A stretch of 64,000 nucleotides of DNA from Ascidia mentula (lineage: Eukaryota; Chordata; Ascidiacea; Phlebobranchia; Ascidiidae). The stretch is taken from NCBI GenBank assembly GCA_947561715.1, contig OX387202.1:744001-808000 (forward strand), read 5' to 3'. Both the position numbers and the translations under genes were made by a program. The notes below the pieces were generated by a model. The model saw only the letters and a program-made list of their open reading frames with translations. It was not told where the DNA came from and ran no database searches. This document shows, piece by piece, positions 57,264 through 64,000 of the stretch. Position 1 is the stretch's first letter, and every line of letters starts with the position of its first letter.

Positions 57264-57700
57264 ATGTCAGACAACGCGATACCGAGTCCAGATCGTTGTT
57301 TTGTGGACTTCTCCGAACAGAATCAGAGTCATATGTTTCCTGCATGCGGGGAAATTGAATCCATTCTTGTGCAATACAACGACGCATTGAATAATCTTGG
57401 CTTGTCAAACGCGTTGCGAAAAACGTGAAACGAACCGGCGTCCGCGGAGACGTCACACGTGAGCGACTTCAGGTAGTACTCGTTTTCCATAATTACTACA
57501 TTTGAATGATGTCATTGCGTTTGTAGCAGCCGTCTAAAATCACCGATTGCTTTGCGAAACATGCTTGCGACCCGCACACAAGACGGCATTCCGTTCAACG
57601 CCAGCCAACCGCATATTCCAACCGTGGCGCGCTCAAGCGAAATATCGCAGTCGCTCGAGAAGCTCGGTTACTCCAGTCATTTGAAGGCTTTAAAACCAAT
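57264..57700 (+). other. Unassigned open stretches in the Polinton region
   Basis: An ATG at 57264 opens MSDNAIPSPDRCFVDFSEQN and stays open past 57470, where CAG-GTAGTA looks like a donor. A second open stretch ends near 57700 at AAT-GTAAGG. Neither resembles a protein I know. Base use is more GC-rich than the NLR region, like the rest of the Polinton. Confidence 0.3.
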
Positions 57701-58699
57701 GTAAGGTGACCGCGCGCGATAAGCTATAGTGTAATGTCACGATAAACAACAATGAATTTTACAGCGACCTTTTAATACAATCGACACAACCAGTGATCGG
57801 CCGGACATCATAGACAACATAGACATTAGCGTGTGATAAGTGGTAAGCGACAAGCGATCTCGTTTTGTAAAAAAAACAGATTCTCGCTCATGCTCAACCA
57901 AAACACGACTTCGCCGAATTTACAACCGATCAACGATGAAAGTAAGTGCGTTTATAACATTAACTCTCACCTGCCACTGACTGACATCGTTATCTCATTG
58001 GTTGATGTTTGCAAACAGGCAACAGTTCGAACCGACAATAACATGTTTCTGGCGAGCAACCGCCAGCAGTCCGCTTAATCGCCCAGCGCTGATTCGCAAT
58101 TCGCATTTACGCACGAATTGGACTTGTGACGTCATTGTACCATTTCTCGTTGCCCATCGTTTGGTCACGTGTCGACCGTATGGTACACGTCATATTGCGA
58201 CAGACAGAGAACCTTCAAAATTAATAACAGTTTGTTTCACGTCAGAAACCATTCTGGGAAACGGCCATATTTTCACGCGTCGGACAACAATGCAATACTT
58301 TTCTCCACACCTCGCGGGATGACGTTTTCGCATTCTTTCAAAAGCTCGCCGGAGCAGATCACGTAAATCATCAGGCAAAAGCGTCCCGATTTAAAATGGA
58401 AAGTTGAAGCGTTGACAAACCTTGCTTTCTACGTTTATTTCACACCACACGCCTGGATAGGAAATCCAGTCAATTTATCGAGGTTTCTCACGCTCAACAC
58501 GGGTCCCATCACATTTATTGGTTTTAATATTGCTTTGGTTTAAATATCAACGTCTTCAGGCTAAAAGCGCCGGCGACGTGCGAATTTTTATACAAAAGTT
58601 TTCGACGCTTTCAAAAAAAGCGCACCACGATCATGAACCTGGATTTAACAAATAATCTTTACAGTCTCATCACGGATTTTCCAAAGTAGACATCGAATT
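57701..58699. other. Gap within the Polinton region
   Basis: No recognisable gene. Short overlapping frames only. Confidence 0.4.
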
Positions 58700-61170
58700 T
58701 TGCTTGTCCGATGTGCAAAGTAACCTTTACTCGGACTGACCGCTGTGCACAACACCAGAAAACGTGTTCTCTTGTCACACGTGAGACATTTTCAGGTGGC
58801 GCATTTTCCATCAGTCCAACGATTTTCGAACGGTTGGAATTGTGCGGCATTGACGTACCGCCGCAACATCGCTTTTATCCATTTGTGATTTTCTTTGACT
58901 TCGAGGTGATGCTGAGTCAGCATAATTTACCCGAACGAACGGATAAAACGGAATGCCAAGCTGTACACATTCCTCTCAGCCTTGCCGTGTGCAGTGACGT
59001 ACCTGAGTTCGAACAAGGCCAGTGTTTCGTCACAACAGGTCAACCGCAAGAGTTGATTGACAGGTTCATGGATTACCTGGGTCCAATACATTACAAAGTC
59101 AAAGTAAAACAGGCGCTCGCAATTAACTCCTGACAGGGCGAACATCCATACGAAGTGTGTAAAAAGATTTTCCATATTATCTGCAAAACATTCCCGTAAT
59201 ACAATTCGGCTCTCTACTTTCGTTGCAAACAAAGTCAACTTCCTATGCGTTCAAACCAAGCGATTTACGTTTATGGACGCGAGAAAATCACACTGCGCCG
59301 AATGTGACCTACGCCAATTTTTTAAAATCATTTGTCAAGAATCCAAAGGTGTTTTCCCAAACGAGTTTCTCGACGACTTCGCCAAGTTAAACTTGCGTTG
59401 TTTACCGCCGAAAGAGGCCTTTTTCAACAGGCTAAAGTATAAAGGAAGGCGTTTCTCAAGAGGTCTACGACGGTTGTTTACGCGTGTGGAAGGAACGGAA
59501 GATGTCTACATTGAAGGATTTCCTTATTCATTACAACATGCTGGATGTCACTCCATTCATTGAAGCCATGCGAAATCTCAGCTCGTTGGCGCACGGGCAT
59601 CGAAATGCTCAAAGACGACGTGTCACAAAATCCGCTATACGTGATATGATTGAGACCAACGATGACGTATGCTTTGCGTTATTTCACCGGCGACACAAGC
59701 ACCAATTACATCTGATACAGGTGGCCGAGAGATTATATTTTCCCGTTTTCACAAATGCGACGAAAAGCGAATTCGCGCGTTGGAATTAGGTCAAGACGCC
59801 TTATTGTGCAAGGCTGTTATTGATCGGGATGCGAATTCATTATATCTCCATTGCACGTCTAAGGCCATGCCTGTTGGGCCTTATGACGTCACCACACTTG
59901 ACGAAAAAACGAACGATTTAACGTCGACCGTACAGCGCGTTTTGGTTTCCTAGCGGACGAATGTTTGGTTTAGAGGTTGTCGATCGAGTCTATATTGGAC
60001 GGCAAATGAACCGAGGTGAAATACGTCTTGGGTGGAAGCGTGTCCAGGTTGACGGTTATGCGGGTGAGTCGAACACCGTCTACAATTTTCAAAGTTTTGT
60101 ATGCTTATCCTTCTGGCGACGCCGTAGGCCCAGTGGTATCTGAGCCACGGCCTGAAAATCTCATGATTATACCGCGTAATCGCGTTTGAACCCCGAGCCT
60201 GTTTCAGGCATTTTGCTAAAACGGTGACGGACGCGCGCTGTCGCGGTGACTTCGACGCAAGCAAGCTCAGTTTGGCGGACTTCCACAAGCTGGCAGGTGC
60301 GACAATATTTGATCTTGGCTTGGCAATTTTTATTAATTATGCAATATTTACTTTCACAAAACGATGATGCGTTTTCAATCATTTCAACTGTACTATTTTC
60401 TGCTTGGGTTTTCTAATTACTTCCGCTTCCGACAGGAAATGCTTTGTATGGATCGTTGTTGCTGCGCAAAGATAAGCAAAGAAATGTCAAACATTGCGAT
60501 GCAGCGGCCGCTTGCCGAATCGTTCAGAACTTTTTCCATCTGACGGAAATGGACGAGGATTTGTACGAGATCGAAACCACAAAGAAGCGAGTTTTACAAG
60601 AAACACCGATTCAAATTATCGTTTATGTTCATGACCTGGCCAAGCTTCGATTGTTGCAACTGGTCTACGATTGTTTTCAACGTTTCCTGATGCCGAATGG
60701 GTATCAAATTTGTTTATGTCATACGGACAATGTTTAATTTTGCCTCTAAGCGAAGATTCCATTCACAAACTTATACGCCCCGAACTCCGCCGCGAGTTCT
60801 ACGGGAACTATGAAGAGTTTTTTCCCGCGAAATCCTGCGAAATTCACTGTGAGAGGTTTGTCGACTATATGACGTCACAAGGTGATTTCGTACCAGGTGA
60901 CTGCTGCCGTGCGCGCGAGCGGTCATTCCATTGTGGCACTGTCCGCCAAAACATATATCTGCGAAGGTGATCCCGTTAAACGAGCCGCCATGGGTTTGTC
61001 CAAGGCTCAGAACCCGCTCGCCATGAGTGATTGCCTGCATGTGTTGAAAACAGGCCGGTCACGCAAAGGGATCAATGTGAATTTTCAAGATGTCAATCAA
61101 AGCGTGTTTACACGCCGTTGGGACGTATAGGCCTAAATTATTTTTATGCTAAGCGTATCGTACTTTCCGA
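58700..61170 (+). pseudogene. Polinton protein-primed DNA polymerase B, fossil
   Basis: Pieces in order: an N-terminal zinc-binding start (CKVTFTRTDRCAQHQKTC), an exonuclease I-like FFDFEVML, FPNEFLDDFAKLNLRCLPP, a DNA-binding palm region near 59.8 kb (around the MPVGPYDV stretch), and a C-terminal end with RRWDV near 61.12 kb. The enzyme would copy the element from a terminal protein. The gene is broken in many places and several catalytic parts cannot be seen. Old. Confidence 0.7.
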
Positions 61171-61299
61171 CAGGGTTTCTACAAGCCCGATTGCTTAAGC
61201 GCGCTTGCAGAGTCATTTTTTTAATTTTTTATTTTTTTGTTGTTTACGCCGCACTTGTCCCCTTTAAAACCCGTTGCGCAGCCCGTCTCGGTCATAACT

Positions 61300-62210
61300 T
61301 TCGGGTGCAGTCTGTGGAAAAATATGGCAAGCAAGAAAATTCAAACAAAATGTTGTTCAGCTGGGTGCAGGGCGGTCTGGTGGTGAAGATCACCGTGCAA
61401 GTGGTGAGCTCGATTTGTCGAAATCGCAAGAAGACATGTAAGTTTGACTTGTGAATATGTTTAACAGCAATCAATATGTTCTTTCAGAAATTAATCCTTA
61501 TCAGTTCTAAAAGCAGTAAAAGTCGATGTATTTTGAGCGAAAAACTTGTTTTCAATTAACTGCGAAACGAGGACTTTTGTATCGAATAAGAAGCGACGAA
61601 AGTGTTTAGCGAAACACGTTTTTTTCTTTCTTTAAACTGCGCTTATTTCATATTGCATATCGAATAAGATTCGACGTTGCCGTTTTGCGAAACAGGATTC
61701 CTTCTAATGTGTTTTCAAGTTTTTTTCGAGATTTTTTTTTCTTTAACTAATCTCGTGTTTGTTCGACCAAGCGTCTTAAAGGCGGGTTCTAACATAATTG
61801 TTTCTGTTTGTTCATGTTCCCAGACACGCGATTGAGATACGGAAGTCTATATATTAAGCACGAAGGTTGTTGCTTACCAAGCACGTACAACCAGACCGAG
61901 GTTGCGAAAACGCTTATTTTTGAGAGCCCCGTGGGGGCCATTTTTCCCAAGAAATGGTGATGACGGCTTCGAGCGTTTATTACTTACTTACTTCGCCACC
62001 TCGGACGAGGACGGCGATTGTCTTTGCATTGCGAATTCGCAAGAAAACGCCGAGCTTTTGCATAATGGTGTTGCAATGTGCTTCAAACCGAAAGCTGTTT
62101 TCTCAGCCGATAAATATTTGGTCCCCATTGTAGTAGATTGCCAGTATTATAAATGTTTCGTCTCCAGAGTGCTCGCCGATCACATCACAGGTTATGGCCA
62201 CAATTAAAAG
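61300..62210 (+). pseudogene. Small unassigned Polinton-region gene, fossil
   Basis: Contains FSWVQGGLVVKITVQVVSS near 61350, followed by a good donor (ACAT-GTAAGT), and further right DGFERLLLTYFATSDEDGD. The same two motifs, SWVQG and DGFERL, occur at 43141-43630 and 46455-46940 in the 1.2-kb duplicated blocks. I do not recognise the family. It is probably part of the Polinton or of an element that travels with it; broken or partial here. Confidence 0.4.
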
Positions 62211-63499
62211 AATTTGTTCGTCGCTCGATGCAATTCGATGATGGATGAATTCCCACTGACCCCGGACTCCCCTACATAAGGCCCGATTAAGGCACCCGAT
62301 TCGCAACTATATTAAACGGTATATTTAGGGGGGGGGGATGTGACGCCTTGGGGCTAGAATAAAAATGTTATGACGCAGAACGGACGCATATAATTTCCCC
62401 TTCAACACAGAATTAACTTTCGCGCCCTGTTTATATGTTATCGTGTTTGTGACAAAAGGCCTCGAGGGCGGGAATGAAATGGCGCAGAACAGAATTTTAT
62501 GAAATCGGGTATGGTTTATGCGATTGTGTTCTGCTTTTTCGCTTCTTATTCTGTGTATGCGTGTGTTTATAGGGAGCTCGCACTTTTCCTGCAAGGAATA
62601 AAATATCGCCTGTCCAGGTGTATTAGTCGCAATAAGCACTCAGCGAATAAATCTTTCTATACAGGTTAGCCACAAAACGCTCCACGAACAGATCACTTCC
62701 ATACAAGTCACGTGAAAAATGTCCACAATTTCATGCAGTTCGTAGCTGCGTAGCAATGCGAAAAAAAGCACAATGTGCTAAAATGCCCTGGCCACAGCTA
62801 ATCGAGGAAGAACTTTGGACAACTCTTGTATTAAATTTCCACATCAGCGTCGTGTGCTTGCAAAAATGCTCTGAACTCTTGAAAGTAGGGCGGTCTTGCG
62901 AAAATGTCAAACATTTCACCATGCCCGAGAGCATCAAAACAAGTCACTACTAACAACAGCTCGTCACGGGCGGAAACACCGCGAAACACGCGTGACGCTG
63001 CAGGGTCACGTGCCAGCAAGCCACCGATTCTCAATTCGTCCATAAGGTCACGAGGGTAAATCCGTAATTACGTTGCGAAAGCGGTCCAACTCGATAAAGT
63101 TGTCAAATTCGCAAAAAGCAATTATAGCCACTGGTGCTGCGGCGATAAATTGCTTCTGCTGTACCGGCCGTTTTGAAAATCCGGTTGGAATGCTTTTGCC
63201 GGTTGTGTACGTCCGCCCACGTGTAACGATAAGTGATTAATGTTCATATGTTTGAACTCGAATGATTTCGTTCCCAACTCGAATGATTTCGCCTTCCACG
63301 AAGTCCAAGACAACCCTGACAGGAATCTGCCGGGTCACGTGTGTATCGCACACGGTCGTTTAACTCCCGCCGGCGATCGTAAATACGCGAACTTCCGAAC
63401 GACGCAGTGGGTACAGGGCCGAGTGAGATTGGGGCGTTTTCTAATGCGCCAAAGTGATGCTGAGGGCTTCACTTTACGAACGAATAACCGGACATCGAT
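62211..63499. other. Gap within the Polinton region
   Basis: A G9 run lies near 62331. A minus-strand frame 62831-63043 (DELLLVVTCFDALGHGEMFD) and a plus-strand one at 63240-63533 are open but unassigned. Confidence 0.35.
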
Positions 63500-64000
63500 A
63501 ACTTTTACAGACTGGCGTCGGCGCCCGCCATGACGGCGAATTGATTTTTGTCACTCCTGAGACGAAGGCGTATGCCGACGCTGTTTAACACATAACGCTG
63601 CTGCTGACTCATATCGCAGTGGAGTTTATACAGGATTTCGTTAGGGCGTTCTTCGCTTCCGATCCAAAGGAAAAGTGGGTTTCGATATGCGTTTTGTATG
63701 CATAATTGTTGCTGGCCGGCGTCACTGTCTTATTATTGAGAGACAGTTCTATTTGACGGAAAAGCGCATGCGCAAAAGAGTTTGACGGTGCCACTGTGAT
63801 ATCGGCGTCATGTCTGTACCATCCGCTTTGGTAACGCGCAACGTACGAGATAATAGCTTGTCGTTCAAGTCGATGTAGTGCTCTCCGTCGGCGGCAATGT
63901 AAAAATCATACAGCGTCTGTTACCGTGGCTAAGGGCAGATGTTCGACCAGGAGCGACAACGAAACACTAAACTGGGTACACCTCATCGCCATCCTTCAAG
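63500..64000 (-). pseudogene. Polinton major capsid protein piece, fossil, cut by window edge
   Basis: Minus-strand stretches read HYIDLNDKLLS, RVTKADGTDM, SFAHALFRQIELSLNN and YAYKTHIETHFSFGSEAKN. These match the N-terminal part of the double-jelly-roll major capsid protein of Polintons (typically YIDLS, KADGTDL, LFSQVDVSLN, YPYRAYIETLLNYG). The piece runs off the window and is not whole. Confidence 0.65.

Larger units (their letters stand above)
56840..64000. mobile_element. Polinton (Maverick) fossil, running off the window
   Basis: Family marks are a protein-primed type B DNA polymerase (58.7-61.2 kb, plus strand) and a double-jelly-roll major capsid piece (63.5-64.0 kb, minus strand). 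A retroviral-type integrase, packaging ATPase and protease were not recognised within the window. The element is broken in many places and looks old. Both ends are unassigned; the right one lies outside. Confidence 0.7.

Noticed and set aside
57264-57700. Two related repeated protein modules (EIESIL.../EISQSLEKLG...)
   Set aside because: The similarity depends on reading the second stretch in a frame that ignores its splice-like ends. The other frame is also open, so the resemblance is probably chance.

Overview
The window looks like nuclear DNA of an AT-rich invertebrate animal with short introns (roughly 100 to 250 bp inside its genes), many old transposon pieces and expanded NLR-type immune genes. 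Animal-type HELLS, MRPS5 and C18orf21 homologues, GT-AG introns, cassette-like leucine-rich-repeat exons, Penelope-like and Polinton remnants and a possible spliced-leader acceptor fit a chordate invertebrate. My best guess is an ascidian tunicate of the Ciona type, but this is inference and no marker here proves it.

Left part (1-14 kb). A satellite-bearing repeat (1-1.77 kb) is followed by a divergent pair: a four-exon C18orf21-like gene on the minus strand (3566 to 2095) and a single-exon HELLS/LSH chromatin remodeller on the plus strand (4062-6886). HELLS carries an apparent Tudor-knot/chromo-barrel segment, a -1 frame change exactly at an A AAA AAG heptamer and one in-frame TAG. Next comes the first coding exon of mitochondrial ribosomal protein S5 (7290-7815), also with one in-frame stop. 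From 8 to 14 kb there are SINE pieces, a THAP-type DNA transposon remnant, a duplicated 1-kb repeat, and a chimaeric copy that fuses fragments of C18orf21 and MRPS5.

Middle (14-38 kb). Ty3/Gypsy fossils lie at 14.0-15.0 and 35.1-35.9 kb. Two decayed NLR loci are on the minus strand. Locus 2 runs from 19.4 down to 15.7 kb, with a possible last LRR exon at 9.8 kb. Locus 3 runs from 32.2 down to 31.1 kb. Each keeps the small exon that follows the NACHT region plus LRR exons of 162 bp that begin and end in phase 0. A TTAA-type MITE family, a Penelope-like endonuclease fragment (36.7-37.4 kb), a possible lectin exon (27.1 kb) and several dispersed duplications fill the rest.

Right part (38-54 kb). 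This is the most interesting region. Reading leftwards on the minus strand there is a long NACHT exon (54156-52505), LRR exons (47272-47111 and 43956-43795), a cut-down last LRR exon (about 42740-42668), then five exons (42456 to 38806) that splice in phase into a ZU5-UPA module with a THF-TW sequence at the place where PIDD and NLRP1 cut themselves. The order NACHT-LRR-ZU5-UPA is that of vertebrate NLRP1 (NACHT-LRR-FIIND). A composite inverted Penelope-like element flanked by a 14-bp target duplication, a recent 1.2-kb duplication and a Gypsy fossil sit in its introns.

Right end (55-64 kb). A degraded Polinton occupies about 56.8 kb to the window edge: PolB pieces at 58.7-61.2 kb, a small unassigned gene at 61.3-62.2 kb and a major-capsid piece at 63.5-64.0 kb on the minus strand. 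It is broken in many places and old.
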